The notes: a model not told the origin generated them from the sequence alone. A DNA stretch of 64,000 nt from Mucilaginibacter inviolabilis (GCF_011089895.1 NZ_JAANAT010000001.1:1488001-1552000); one strand, 5' to 3'. Positions 36,710-45,995 are shown, counted from the first letter of the stretch. Numbers and translations are program-made.

Positions 36710-38839
36710 TTAAGGGTTACTGGCTGTTTTATTGGCTTTGATATCCGTTCCCAGGCGTTGCAGGTAGGCGATGAGCGCTATGATCTCCCGGTTATTTTTA
36801 ACCTTGATCTTGTCCAGGTACAGATTATCGCTGATCTGTTTCGCCTGTTTATCCAGGTCCCGGTTGGCCATATTTTCATAACCCAAAGGATAGGGAACGC
36901 CTAATATGCGCATGGCGTGTATTTTGGCACGTGTCGTGGTCGTGTCCAATTTCTGCGAGATCAGCCAGTCATACTCCGGCATAATACTGCCGGGCGACAT
37001 CAGGCGCGGGTCCATCAGGTGATTATAGTGCCAGGCATTACCATATTTCTGCCCTTCCCTGGCCAGGTCGGGTCCTGTACGTTTGGAACCCCATAAAAAC
37101 GGGTGATCGTAAACAAATTCGCCGGCTTTACTGTACTCACCGTAGCGTTCCGTTTCCGAGCGGAACGGCCTGACGGTCTGCGAGTGGCAGTTGGAACAGC
37201 CTTCCCGGATATAGAGGTCCCTGCCCTGTAGTTCCAATGGTGTATAAGGCTTAACCGCCGCGATAGTTGGGATATTAGATGAAATTGTTAAAGTAGGCAT
37301 CAACTCCACAAAGGTTCCGACAAGAATGACCAATAACGCGGCGATCAGCATCTGGATCGGCCGGCGCTCCAGCCTGCGGTGCCAGCTGCTTTCCGGGGCG
37401 ATTTCGTGAGCTGGCACCAGCGGCATAGCTTGCGCCGCTTCATTAGCCACCAGCTTGCCCTGTAAGGCGGTACGTGTAAGGTTATATCCCATGACGATAA
37501 CCCCAAGCAGGTACATGGCTCCCCCTGCGGCACGCATCATATGCATGGGGAGGATCTGGAGGGTCGTTTCTAAAAAGTTAGGGTATTTTAACATACCTTC
37601 GGGCGTAAATTCCTTCAGCATGAGGCTTTGCGTAAAACCGGCCCAATACATCGGAATGGCATAAAAAAGGATACCAAGCGTCCCGATCCAGAAATGAAAG
37701 GAAGCCATCTTTTTAGAAAACAATTCCGTTTTATAGATACGGGGTATCAGCCAGTACAGGATAGCAAAAGTTAAGAAACCGTTCCAACCCAATGCGCCGA
37801 CATGCACGTGGGCAATGATCCAGTCGCTGAAATGCGCGATACCGTTCACCTGTTTGAGGGAAAGCATGGGGCCTTCGAAAGTGGCCATGCCATAAGCGGT
37901 AAGTCCGACAACCATAAATTTCAGGATCACATCATCCCTTACCTTATCCCAGGCCCCGCGAAGGGTCAATAAACCGTTGATCATACCGCCCCAGCTCGGA
38001 GCGATCAGCATAATGGAAAAGGCTACACCCAGTGATTGCGCCCAGCCCGGCAGCGTGGTATACAACAGGTGGTGAGGGCCTGCCCAGATATAGATAAAGA
38101 TCAGCGCCCAAAAATGCAGGATACTTAATTTATAGGAATAGATCGGGCGGTTAGCCATTTTCGGCAGGAAATAATACATCATGCCCAAATAAGGTGTGGT
38201 CAGGAAAAATGCGACAGCATTATGGCCGTACCACCATTGTACCAGCGCGTCCTGCACACCGGCGTAACCCATATAACTTTTAAAGGGGGATACCGGCAGT
38301 TCAAAGGAGTTGACAATATGCAGCACGGCAATGGTAACAAACGTCGCGATGTAAAACCAGATCGCTACGTAAAGATGTCTTTCGCGGCGTTTAAAAATGG
38401 TACCGAACATATTCCAGCCGAACACCACCCAAATGATGGTGATGGCGATATCTATCGGCCATTCCAGTTCCGCGTATTCATGTGAGGTGGTAAAACCGAG
38501 TGGCAGTGTAATAACTGCGGAAACGATGATCAGTTGCCAGCCCCAGAAATGGACCTGGCTAAGCATATCGCTAAACATTCTTGCCTTCAGCAGTCGCTGC
38601 AGAGAGTAATATACCCCCATAAAAATAGCATTGCCCACAAAGGCGAAAATTACCGCATTGGTGTGGAGTGGCCGGATGCGCCCAAAGGTGGTGTACTGGT
38701 TGTGCATATTGGCGCCCGGGAGGAATAACTGGATGGCGGCGATCAGGCCGACGGTCATGCCAATGATCCCCCAGACTACGGTAGCAATACCAAAATTCCG
38801 GACGATCTTGTTGTCATAGTAAAATTTTTCGGGTTGCAT
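36710..38839 (-). CDS. ccoN: Fused cbb3 oxidase subunits CcoN-CcoO
   Basis: The 709-residue protein joins the catalytic heme-copper subunit CcoN (about 1-480, twelve membrane helices) to CcoO, a monoheme cytochrome c with Cys548, Cys551 and His552 in CSNCHSQTVRPF. CcoN histidines are seen in HTNAVIF, the WWYGHNAVAFF copper site, GPHHLLYT and HVHVGALGWNG. The enzyme reduces oxygen to water at high affinity while pumping protons. The fusion is frequent in Bacteroidota. A FixK-like operator 55 bases above a -7 element lies between ccoS and ccoN, giving a private promoter inside the cluster. Confidence 0.95.
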   Translation of the reverse strand: MQPEKFYYDNKIVRNFGIATVVWGIIGMTVGLIAAIQLFLPGANMHNQYTTFGRIRPLHTNAVIFAFVGNAIFMGVYYSLQRLLKARMFSDMLSQVHFWGWQLIIVSAVITLPLGFTTSHEYAELEWPIDIAITIIWVVFGWNMFGTIFKRRERHLYVAIWFYIATFVTIAVLHIVNSFELPVSPFKSYMGYAGVQDALVQWWYGHNAVAFFLTTPYLGMMYYFLPKMANRPIYSYKLSILHFWALIFIYIWAGPHHLLYTTLPGWAQSLGVAFSIMLIAPSWGGMINGLLTLRGAWDKVRDDVILKFMVVGLTAYGMATFEGPMLSLKQVNGIAHFSDWIIAHVHVGALGWNGFLTFAILYWLIPRIYKTELFSKKMASFHFWIGTLGILFYAIPMYWAGFTQSLMLKEFTPEGMLKYPNFLETTLQILPMHMMRAAGGAMYLLGVIVMGYNLTRTALQGKLVANEAAQAMPLVPAHEIAPESSWHRRLERRPIQMLIAALLVILVGTFVELMPTLTISSNIPTIAAVKPYTPLELQGRDLYIREGCSNCHSQTVRPFRSETERYGEYSKAGEFVYDHPFLWGSKRTGPDLAREGQKYGNAWHYNHLMDPRLMSPGSIMPEYDWLISQKLDTTTTRAKIHAMRILGVPYPLGYENMANRDLDKQAKQISDNLYLDKIKVKNNREIIALIAYLQRLGTDIKANKTASNP

Positions 38840-38862
38840 AAATTGTTCTCTGTTTATGATGG

Positions 38863-38927
38863 TAAAATTATTCAGGCTTGTTGGCTAACCACATGACGGT
38901 GATGGGTTTTAAAAATGATCGTCATCA
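38863..38927 (-). promoter_or_regulatory. FixK-like operator and -7 element, ccoNO
   Basis: TGATCGTCATCA (38916-38927) sits in a larger palindrome AAAAATGAT-CGTC-ATCATTTTT and overlaps the ccoS stop codon. On the minus strand TAATTTTA (38863-38870) matches TAnnTTTG at seven of eight, 55 bases from centre to centre. Confidence 0.66.
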
Positions 38928-39086
38928 TTTTTCTTCGGCATCCGGGTCGTCATCATCCAGCAGGATCCGCATGGATGGGGTATAGAGATCTTCGTGTTGC
39001 CCGGTACGCTGGGCCCAGAAAAATGCGCCCAGGAAGATCAGGGCAAGCAAAACGCTGCAGCCGATCAGGAAATAGATGATCGTCAT
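38925..39086 (-). CDS. ccoS: CcoS cbb3 oxidase assembly protein
   Basis: The 53-residue protein starts MTIIYFLIGCSVLLALIFLG, a single membrane helix, followed by AFFWAQRTGQHEDLYTPS, typical of CcoS (FW/Q region and RILLDDDDPDAEE). CcoS is needed to insert heme and copper into CcoN. The ATG at 39084-39086 overlaps the ccoI stop (four bases). Its stop overlaps the operator of the next gene. It is a small gene that is easily missed. Confidence 0.9.
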   Translation of the reverse strand: MTIIYFLIGCSVLLALIFLGAFFWAQRTGQHEDLYTPSMRILLDDDDPDAEEK

Positions 39087-41473
39087 ATCAGGTTCCTCCT
39101 TTTCGCGGCAAAATGAGTAGCGAGTGTGGTAAATGAGATGATGGTCACCGTGCTTAGGGGCATCAGTACGGCTGCCACCAGGGGTGACAGGCGGCCTGTA
39201 ACCGCGTAACTCAGACCGACCAGGTTATAGGTGAGGGAGATCAGGAAAGAAGCATGGATGATTTTCACCGTGTCTTTTGAAAAACGCAGGAATGCCGGCA
39301 AGTTATGAAAAGAGCGACCGTCGAGGATCGCGTCACTGCCCGGCGAAAAATTATTCACATCATCCGTGACCGCTACACCCAGGTCGCTTTGTTTCAAAGC
39401 CCCGGAGTCATTCAAGCCGTCGCCCAGCATCATGACCCTATGGCCCTGCAGCTGGAGCGCTTCGATACGGTCGAGTTTCTGTTGCGGGCTTTGGCTGAAG
39501 TGCAGGTGGCCCCTATCAGGAAAGAACCGGAGAAGTTCATCCCGTTCATGGTCCTGATCACCGGATAGCAGGTAAAGGGAATAGGCGGACTTTAACGCCC
39601 CTATCCGTTCCATGCCCTCACGATATTCCTGTAAAAAGGTAAAATAGCCGAGATAGCTGCCATCGATCATGATATGAACGCGGGTTACCAGTTTAGTTTC
39701 CGTAAAATAACCGAATAAAAACTTACCGCTGCCGATGCGCAGCAGGTGCCCGTTGATGGTGGCCGTAATCCCTTTACCGGGCAATTCCTGATAGTACGCG
39801 ACGGGGAGTTTTTCCAAAGCCCCGAAGTATTGACAGATCATGCGGCTCAGGGGATGGATCGAATTAACACAGGCGCTGTAGATCAATTGTTGCTGGTCCC
39901 CCGTCAACTCCCCGCTTAAATCGATACGCTTGCCGCGGCCGGTAGTGATCGTGCCTGTCTTATCCATAACCAGCGTGTTTACGCGGGCCATCTGCTCCAC
40001 TACCGCAGTGTTTTTGAGGTAAAAGAAATTACGGTCAAAAATGCTTAAAGCGGCCGACATGGTAAAAGGCGTACTTAATGCCAGCGCACAGGGGCAGGCC
40101 ACAATGAGCACGGCGGTAAAGGCGTCGATGCCACGCCTGTAGTTAAAAGGCAACCAGGCCAGCAGCGAGCCTACGGCGATGGCGATCAGAACGATTGTAA
40201 AATATTTACTGACGGTTTCATTAAAGGTTTTCATGCGGTTATCCTGTTTGCGGGTAAACGCCTCATTATTCCATAGCTGGGTCAGGTAGCTTTGAGATAC
40301 CGGCTTGATCACTTCCAGTTCAATGGCTTCCCCGGTCTGCCGCCCCCCTGCATAAATGATCTCACCTAATGTTTTATTAACAGGCACCGATTCCCCGGTT
40401 ACGAAGCTGAAATCGATCAGGGCCTGTCCCTTCAACAGAATCGCATCAGCAGGAATGATCTCATTGTGACGAATCACCATGCGATGACCGGTCACCAGGC
40501 CGGAAAGCGGCACCGGTTTTTCCTTCCCTTCCGCCACGATCTGAACCGCAACCGGAAAAAAAGAACGGTAATCCCGTTCAAAGGAAATATGATGATAGGT
40601 TTTCTGCTGGACAAATCTTCCTATCAACAAGAAAAATACCAGCCCACATAGCGTGTCTGCAAAGCCCGCCCCGGTATGGGTGATCACTTCCGCCGCAGTC
40701 CGGAGAAACAGCACCGCGATACCCAGCGCCAGCGGAAAGTCGATATTCAGTATCCCTTTTTTTAAGTTATGCCAGGCAGAAATAAAGTAACCGCGACCGC
40801 TAAAAAATACCACCGGCAAGGTAAACAAGATGTTCAGGTAACCAAAAAAGTGTCTGAATGTCTGTTCATAACCCGAAAGCCCGAAATATTCCGGAAAGCT
40901 GAGCAACATCACGTTGCCGAAACAAAAACCCGCCACAGCGATCTTTTGCACGAGGTTGCCTTTTTCCGCTTTGTTCTGCTTCTGGATAATGTCCTGCAGG
41001 CTGATCAGCGGCTCATATCCTACGTCATACAGGAGTTCCGCCAGTTGCCGCAGGCTGAAGGTCTTCGGGTCGAACCGCACGATCAGCTGTTTCTTTAGAA
41101 AATCCACCCTGGAATAATAGATGGCCGGGTTAAAACGATTCAGTTGTTCCAGTAACCACAGACAGGAACTGCAATGGATCTGCGGGATATACAGGGTAAT
41201 CACCGACAAGCGTTCGTCCGTGTAATCCAACAGTCCGGCCAGGATCACCGGATCATTCAGGTAATCAAACCGCTTATCCGTTCTTGCGCGCGTGGTACCC
41301 GGGTGATCATTATAATGATAATAGCTGCAAAGCCCGGCGCCGGACAATATTTCATAGACGCTCCGGCAACCCTGGCAGCAGAATTGTTTTTCTTCTATTT
41401 GATAAGACGTGGTCAGGCATTCGTCACCGCAGTGATAGCAGCTGGGTTTGACATGAGTTATGGTTTCCGGCAT
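39083..41473 (-). CDS. ccoI: Copper-exporting P1B-type ATPase CcoI/FixI
   Basis: The 796-residue metal ATPase supplies copper for cbb3 assembly. The N-terminus has a Cys-rich segment (CYHCGDEC, FCCQGC) near residues 12-37 and an HMA-type motif IHCSSCLWLLE near 99-109. The membrane CPC motif is CPCALALS, the phosphorylation site DKTGTITTG and the hinge GDGLNDSGAL. It is the first gene of the cco run and overlaps ccoS. The start follows a -7 element by 20 bases. Confidence 0.94.
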   Translation of the reverse strand: MPETITHVKPSCYHCGDECLTTSYQIEEKQFCCQGCRSVYEILSGAGLCSYYHYNDHPGTTRARTDKRFDYLNDPVILAGLLDYTDERLSVITLYIPQIHCSSCLWLLEQLNRFNPAIYYSRVDFLKKQLIVRFDPKTFSLRQLAELLYDVGYEPLISLQDIIQKQNKAEKGNLVQKIAVAGFCFGNVMLLSFPEYFGLSGYEQTFRHFFGYLNILFTLPVVFFSGRGYFISAWHNLKKGILNIDFPLALGIAVLFLRTAAEVITHTGAGFADTLCGLVFFLLIGRFVQQKTYHHISFERDYRSFFPVAVQIVAEGKEKPVPLSGLVTGHRMVIRHNEIIPADAILLKGQALIDFSFVTGESVPVNKTLGEIIYAGGRQTGEAIELEVIKPVSQSYLTQLWNNEAFTRKQDNRMKTFNETVSKYFTIVLIAIAVGSLLAWLPFNYRRGIDAFTAVLIVACPCALALSTPFTMSAALSIFDRNFFYLKNTAVVEQMARVNTLVMDKTGTITTGRGKRIDLSGELTGDQQQLIYSACVNSIHPLSRMICQYFGALEKLPVAYYQELPGKGITATINGHLLRIGSGKFLFGYFTETKLVTRVHIMIDGSYLGYFTFLQEYREGMERIGALKSAYSLYLLSGDQDHERDELLRFFPDRGHLHFSQSPQQKLDRIEALQLQGHRVMMLGDGLNDSGALKQSDLGVAVTDDVNNFSPGSDAILDGRSFHNLPAFLRFSKDTVKIIHASFLISLTYNLVGLSYAVTGRLSPLVAAVLMPLSTVTIISFTTLATHFAAKRRNLI

Positions 41474-41493
41474 TTTAATTCATTTTCTTGCTC

Positions 41494-41558
41494 CAAAAAT
41501 GAAGGATATGCCCCCTCCCCGGAATGATCCCGGGGACTTAAAAAAGTGATACCCGTCA
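41494..41558 (-). promoter_or_regulatory. FixK-like operator and -7 element, ccoI-ccoS
   Basis: The operator is TGATACCCGTCA (41547-41558), flanked by A and T runs. CATTTTTG on the minus strand (41494-41501) matches TAnnTTTG at seven of eight, 55 bases from centre to centre, 20 bases before the ccoI ATG. Confidence 0.63.
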
Positions 41559-41758
41559 TTTTTAGTTCCTGAAATATTTTAATTTAAAAAAAGCCAGCCC
41601 CTCTTTCATTTCCATCACCGGGCATGCCGGTCCTGTTTTATGGCCGAAAAGTCCTCTTTTTGCAGTCCGCGGTCCCATTTTAACGACAGGGCTCCTTTTC
41701 AGCAGTCCTATTCCGATTGACCATGCTGAAAAAAAAACAATGTCAAATCCGGGGGATA

Positions 41759-41801
41759 TGATCATGGTCATTTATTGAACGACCTTCACAAAATAGCTTT
41801 G
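41759..41801 (+). promoter_or_regulatory. FixK-like operator and perfect -7 element, DUF2249 gene
   Basis: TGATCATGGTCA (41759-41770) is centred 33 bases before TAGCTTTG (41794-41801), a full TAnnTTTG match, with the ATG 16 bases further. It is the clearest class II-like promoter of the set. Confidence 0.68.
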
Positions 41802-41817
41802 CAGACAAATTCCTGCA

Positions 41818-42777
41818 ATGAACACACACGAGATAATAGATGTAAGGGCGATTGAACCAGGTTTAAAGCATGTAGCCATCTTTGAAAAAATTGACGCCTT
41901 AGATCCGGGAGGCGTATTAGTTATCCGCGACAACCAGGGCCCGGGTCCGCTTTATGATGAGCTACAGGCCAAACGCGGGCCCGGCTTTCAATGGGAAACA
42001 CTGAAAAGCGGGCCTCTGGTCTGGCAGATCAAGGTGATCAAAAAAAACCTGGATGAAGATCAGGAAACCATTGGCAGCATCGTCTCCCTGGATTACCGGA
42101 AGGCCCGGGTGTTGAAAGAACTAGATATCGATTTCATCTGCAACGGCACTCAAACGCTTCAACAAGTCTGCGCCGAAAAGAGACTTATGTATAATGATAT
42201 CAGACAGTTATTGTTAAAAACAGGTTCGGCGGAACCTGACAAGGGAGCAAATTATTCCAACTGGGACCTGGCTTTCCTGACCAAATATATCATTGAGTTT
42301 CATCACCGTTTTGTTAGCATGCAAACCAGGTTTATTACCTCACTGGCGTATAAAGTCGCAGAATCCGACCGGGTACGCCACCCGGAGATCAAGCAGGTCG
42401 CAGATTTATTTGCGGACACAGGAAGCACACTCGAATTAAAAGGGATCAAAGAGGAAAAAACATGGTTCCCCTATATCAGCGCGTTATGTACAGCGCATAA
42501 AATCGGAATAGCCTTAAAGGAAGCAGACTTTGGGCCTGTTTCCGGGCTACTGTCTTTGACGCAGGCTGAAGGCAGGGTGCTGCTGGAGGATTTCCGGCTG
42601 ATCAGGCAACTGACCAATGGCTATGTAGCTCCCGCCTATACCTCCAATACCTGCGCTATACTCTACAAGCTGCTTGCGGCTTACGAGGAGGACATTCACT
42701 TACATCTCCACCTGGAAAATAACATCCTTTTTCCCAAAGCGATTGTCTTGGAAAACCTCATGCGATCAAAACAATAG
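41818..42777 (+). CDS. DUF2249/ScdA-like protein with degenerate di-iron site
   Basis: The 319-residue protein has three parts: DUF2249 (about 5-75, IDVRAIEPG and GPGPLYDEL), a ScdA N-terminal segment (about 85-135; Cys108 in DFICNGTQTL where RIC proteins have two adjacent Cys) and a hemerythrin-like helical bundle (about 145-310). RIC/YtfE proteins repair iron-sulphur clusters after nitric oxide or oxidative damage. Compared by eye with E. coli YtfE, His163, Glu212/213, His296 and Glu300 remain, but three histidine ligands appear replaced by Asp184, Lys208 and Gly252. It may have lost iron binding and changed function. It is in the operator-controlled set. Confidence 0.8.
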   Translation: MNTHEIIDVRAIEPGLKHVAIFEKIDALDPGGVLVIRDNQGPGPLYDELQAKRGPGFQWETLKSGPLVWQIKVIKKNLDEDQETIGSIVSLDYRKARVLKELDIDFICNGTQTLQQVCAEKRLMYNDIRQLLLKTGSAEPDKGANYSNWDLAFLTKYIIEFHHRFVSMQTRFITSLAYKVAESDRVRHPEIKQVADLFADTGSTLELKGIKEEKTWFPYISALCTAHKIGIALKEADFGPVSGLLSLTQAEGRVLLEDFRLIRQLTNGYVAPAYTSNTCAILYKLLAAYEEDIHLHLHLENNILFPKAIVLENLMRSKQ

Positions 42778-42833
42778 ATCTCCTGATGTACCTATTTATT
42801 AAAATTTAATTGAATCAAATAAAAAATATCCAT

Positions 42834-44615
42834 ATGAGCCATACATTTCATATCCCCGTATTGGGACTGGGTTATTCCATTGACACGCCTTTAAAGGTCG
42901 GCCGTTACGGCATATCGTCCACCGTGTCTATTGTAGATGACGAACTGACAGAGCGGATGCGGCAATACCATGCACAGCTTAGCGGCGAAGCCTATATTCC
43001 CATTTTGAAAAAGGAGGAGGATGCAAGAGCCAGAAGGATCACCGCCTACCTGGACCTGATTGACCGCCTGGTTGAGCGGCAATTTGAGGCGATGAAAGCT
43101 TTGCCATTCGAAGCCGGGAATGACCTATGCCGTTATTTTGAACTGCTTCCTGAAAGCACGCGTTTAAAACAGGGATATGACCTGATGCAGGAGCTGAGCG
43201 ACGAATGGCAAAAATCACACTTCCAGGAATTGCTCAAACGGGAAATGAAGCGGGGGGCCGTTGATGTCAACATCATGTCTAAAGTAGATAAGATGAATTA
43301 TACAGCAAACGGAGATTCCAGTGGTGAGCTGAATACAGATGCACTGGCGGCACTCCGTGGTTTCGCCCGGAGCAGCCTACAGTCTTCCGTGATCCTGTCC
43401 GCGGGCATGAATCCCCGGCTTTACAGTTACTTAGAAACATTCGCGGATTTCTATCCCGACGAAAACGGCCTGATCCGTAAAAAAGTCACCCTGAAAGTGA
43501 GTGATTTCCGATCCGCCTTTATCCAGGCGAAGTTCCTCGTAAAAAAGGGGATCTGGGTATCCGAGTTCCGGGTGGAATCCGGGCTCAACTGCGGCGGCCA
43601 TGCATTCGCGACGGAGGGGTACCTGCTTGGACCGATCCTGGAGGAATTCAGGGAGAAGCGCCGGGAAATGACAGCAGAACTTTTCCAGGGCTATCAAAAT
43701 GCTTTACTGGAAAAGGGCATTACCTGCAGGGTTGCCCCCGGGCAGCGGCTGAGCGTTCAGGGCGGGATCGGTACGGCTTCGGAAAACGATTTTTTGCTGG
43801 ATCACTACCAGATGGACGCTACCGGCTGGGGCAGTCCCTTTTTACTGGTTCCGGAAGTCACGAACGTAGATCAGGAAACCCTGGAACAACTGGAACACGC
43901 GGGGGAAGACGACTATTATGTAAGCGGGGCTTCTCCCCTTGGTATTTTGTTCAATAACTTTAAAAAGAGCACATCAGAAACACTACGCCTTGAACGGCTG
44001 GATAATAACCGGCCCGGCAGTCCCTGTACCAAAAAGTACTTATGCACGAATACGGAATTTACAGCAAAACCGATCTGTACCGCTTCCAGGGAGTACCAGC
44101 AGCTAAAACTGGAGCAATTGAATACACTGTATCTTCCCGGGCAGGTATATGAGCAACAATATCAATCCGTCGTTGAAAAAACATGCCTTTGTGAAGGCCT
44201 TTGCGCCTCCGCCTATATCAAGTACGATATGCTGAAACCCAGGGAAAACAAAGCGGTTGCTATCTGCCCCGGGCCAAACCTGGCTTATTTTTCCCGGATC
44301 TATACCCTGGACGAAATGATCAAACATATCTATGGCGCGGTTGATCTATTGGATAAGATCAGGAGACCGCATATGTTTATCAAAGAGCTGAACCTGTATA
44401 TCGATTACCTGCAGCGTGACCTCCAATCCCAATTGAAGGATCTGAGCGATAAAAAGAAGAAACAACTGACGAAGTTCAAGTTACAGTTACAGGATGGTAT
44501 CAGCTATTATAAAACACTTTTCACGGAAGCTACAGGCCAGAAGCAATTTGTTTTCCAGGATTGGATCAGGGAACTGACCAGCTCGGAAGCTAAATTAAGC
44601 GAAATAGAAATATAG
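42834..44615 (+). CDS. Unknown cysteine-rich protein, possibly flavin TIM-barrel
   Basis: A 593-residue protein from the ATG at 42834 (a TTG at 42810 is possible). I do not recognise a named family. A central segment (about 180-345) reads like a TIM-barrel: VSDFRSAFIQAK, SGLNCGGHAF around Cys253, GGIGT at 310-314 as in phosphate-binding loops of FMN enzymes, then DATGWGSPFLL and PEVTNVD. The last third has seven cysteines in about 80 residues (398, 404, 415, 451, 453, 457, 478; CLCEGLC) suited to an iron-sulphur cluster, then a coiled coil. A flavin and iron-sulphur oxidoreductase is a guess. It follows the ScdA-like gene and probably shares its promoter. Confidence 0.6.
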   Translation: MSHTFHIPVLGLGYSIDTPLKVGRYGISSTVSIVDDELTERMRQYHAQLSGEAYIPILKKEEDARARRITAYLDLIDRLVERQFEAMKALPFEAGNDLCRYFELLPESTRLKQGYDLMQELSDEWQKSHFQELLKREMKRGAVDVNIMSKVDKMNYTANGDSSGELNTDALAALRGFARSSLQSSVILSAGMNPRLYSYLETFADFYPDENGLIRKKVTLKVSDFRSAFIQAKFLVKKGIWVSEFRVESGLNCGGHAFATEGYLLGPILEEFREKRREMTAELFQGYQNALLEKGITCRVAPGQRLSVQGGIGTASENDFLLDHYQMDATGWGSPFLLVPEVTNVDQETLEQLEHAGEDDYYVSGASPLGILFNNFKKSTSETLRLERLDNNRPGSPCTKKYLCTNTEFTAKPICTASREYQQLKLEQLNTLYLPGQVYEQQYQSVVEKTCLCEGLCASAYIKYDMLKPRENKAVAICPGPNLAYFSRIYTLDEMIKHIYGAVDLLDKIRRPHMFIKELNLYIDYLQRDLQSQLKDLSDKKKKQLTKFKLQLQDGISYYKTLFTEATGQKQFVFQDWIRELTSSEAKLSEIEI

Positions 44616-44622
44616 GAACAAA

Positions 44623-44659
44623 AAGGAGCGGTATTTGCCATCGGTAAGAGCCGCTCCTT
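44623..44659. terminator. Bidirectional terminator hairpin
   Basis: Arms 44623-44631 (AAGGAGCGG) and 44651-44659 are perfect complements with a 19-base loop, between two genes that converge. A-rich sequence precedes it and a T-rich stretch follows, so it may stop transcription from both sides. Confidence 0.68.
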
Positions 44660-44678
44660 CTTATCCTTTTTTAAGGTT

Positions 44679-45527
44679 TCAGGGTCTTTGCGGAAGAATC
44701 AGGACCGGAATAGTGATATGATAAGTCACCAGGCTATGCTGTCCCCTTTTAAAGAACCTGGCCATTTGTTCCCTTGGCCCCTGGACGACAGCAAGCAGGT
44801 CCGTTTTTTTATTGGCGCTCAGCCAGCTCCAATCCTTCTGTATGTCCGTATCGGGAATACTACGAAAATAAAACCCGCCGCAATCCAGCTTTTGATATAA
44901 ATCACGGTTAAGTTGCTTTTCGGCCGCTTGTATGCGGACGTCCGACGGATCTTCGTTCAGGTGGGCAACCATCAGCTCCGCGGCGAAATTTTCCATCAGG
45001 CCACCCAATTCAGCGATAGAATGGATATCCTCTTCATGAAGTTGCGAAGCAAAAGCGATCTTTTCAAAGTTCCTGACCGCAGCGCTTTCCGGTACGACAA
45101 GTACCGGAACAGTGGCCCAGTCAATGATCCGGTTGCAGGCATCACTGAGCAGATAAGTAGCGAGGTCATCACTACCGGGGGGAAAAGTAACGATCATATT
45201 TATTTCATTGTTTTGCATGATGGCTGTCATGATATCCACCATTTCCGGTCCTTCGCCATGAAACGCCAATCCGGGGACACAGGCGCCCGGAAATGATCTG
45301 TTTTGCAGTTCCAGTCCCATACGAAAGGTAAAATCTGCCAGCTCACTGACTGAGTCCGACGAATACGATAGCTCACCGGCCGCTACCAGATGCTGTAGAT
45401 TTGCAGGAACGGTGCTCATGCTAAACAACAATACTTTTGACTTCATTTTCCTGGCCATATGCATCGCAAAACGGGTGGCATGGACAGATCTTTCTGAAAA
45501 ATCGGTTAATACAGCGATGGTATTCAT
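44679..45527 (-). CDS. Tandem universal stress protein
   Basis: The 282-residue protein has two UspA halves, the first starting MNTIAVLTDFSERSVHATRFAMHMA and the second near NFEKIAFASQLHEEDIHS. The TDFS motif is the typical USP start. It is third in an operon with the 143-residue helical protein and another USP, and depends on the operator before 46865. Its second half is divergent, with no clear G-x2-G-x9-G ATP loop. Confidence 0.85.
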   Translation of the reverse strand: MNTIAVLTDFSERSVHATRFAMHMARKMKSKVLLFSMSTVPANLQHLVAAGELSYSSDSVSELADFTFRMGLELQNRSFPGACVPGLAFHGEGPEMVDIMTAIMQNNEINMIVTFPPGSDDLATYLLSDACNRIIDWATVPVLVVPESAAVRNFEKIAFASQLHEEDIHSIAELGGLMENFAAELMVAHLNEDPSDVRIQAAEKQLNRDLYQKLDCGGFYFRSIPDTDIQKDWSWLSANKKTDLLAVVQGPREQMARFFKRGQHSLVTYHITIPVLILPQRP

Positions 45528-45544
45528 AACAACAGGCTCGATGT

Positions 45545-45976
45545 TTATGGTGTTTGCACTGCTTTTTCCACGGTCATGATCGCTTCCGTATAACTGAACA
45601 GTTCTTGCTTAGTCGCCTTAATGGCGGCAAATAAGGTTCTTAACGCTGTTTCCAGTTTATTGTATTTTTCGAGGAAGCCCAAATCCATTTCTTTTCTCTG
45701 GCCGCCAATGAAGGGCTCAAGAAAACGGAGAAACTCCGGTACCATTATTTTAAGGGACTCGAGATGCAGTTCCTGCTCCCGGATTTTTGCTGTAAGGTCC
45801 TGCGCTTTTGACGGAACCTCATTCAGCGTGCCCGTTTCCTGGTATTTACGCAGGATATTTTTAAAAAAATGCATTTCATCTTCTAAAAAAGAGAGGTCCT
45901 GCAGCCAATGCTGGCTTAAAATATACAGTTCCTGCAGTTCGTACTCCAGTTGACTGTCGGTTGATATTGTGCTCAT
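45545..45976 (-). CDS. Hypothetical all-helical protein between two USPs
   Basis: The 143-residue soluble protein is almost wholly helical with coiled-coil character (LEYELQELYILSQHWLQDLSFLEDEM). No signal peptide, cysteine or known motif is seen. It lies 17 bases from the USP below it and 19 from the USP above it, so all three are likely one transcript. The shape could suit a bacterioferritin-like or scaffold role, but no metal ligands support that. Function unknown. Confidence 0.62.
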   Translation of the reverse strand: MSTISTDSQLEYELQELYILSQHWLQDLSFLEDEMHFFKNILRKYQETGTLNEVPSKAQDLTAKIREQELHLESLKIMVPEFLRFLEPFIGGQRKEMDLGFLEKYNKLETALRTLFAAIKATKQELFSYTEAIMTVEKAVQTP

Positions 45977-45995
45977 AATTTTAATATTGATGAAT

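Larger units (their letters stand above)
41474..41817. other. Divergent control region, ccoI and DUF2249 gene
   Basis: This 344-base gap contains two FixK-like operators, one at 41547-41558 for ccoI and one at 41759-41770 for the rightward gene, each with its own -7 element. The stretch between them has one low-quality reverse frame that I do not accept as a gene. Confidence 0.6.

Noticed and set aside
41562..41771. Reverse frame of 69 codons in the ccoI control region
   Set aside because: It overlaps one FixK-like operator and its composition does not resemble a real protein.
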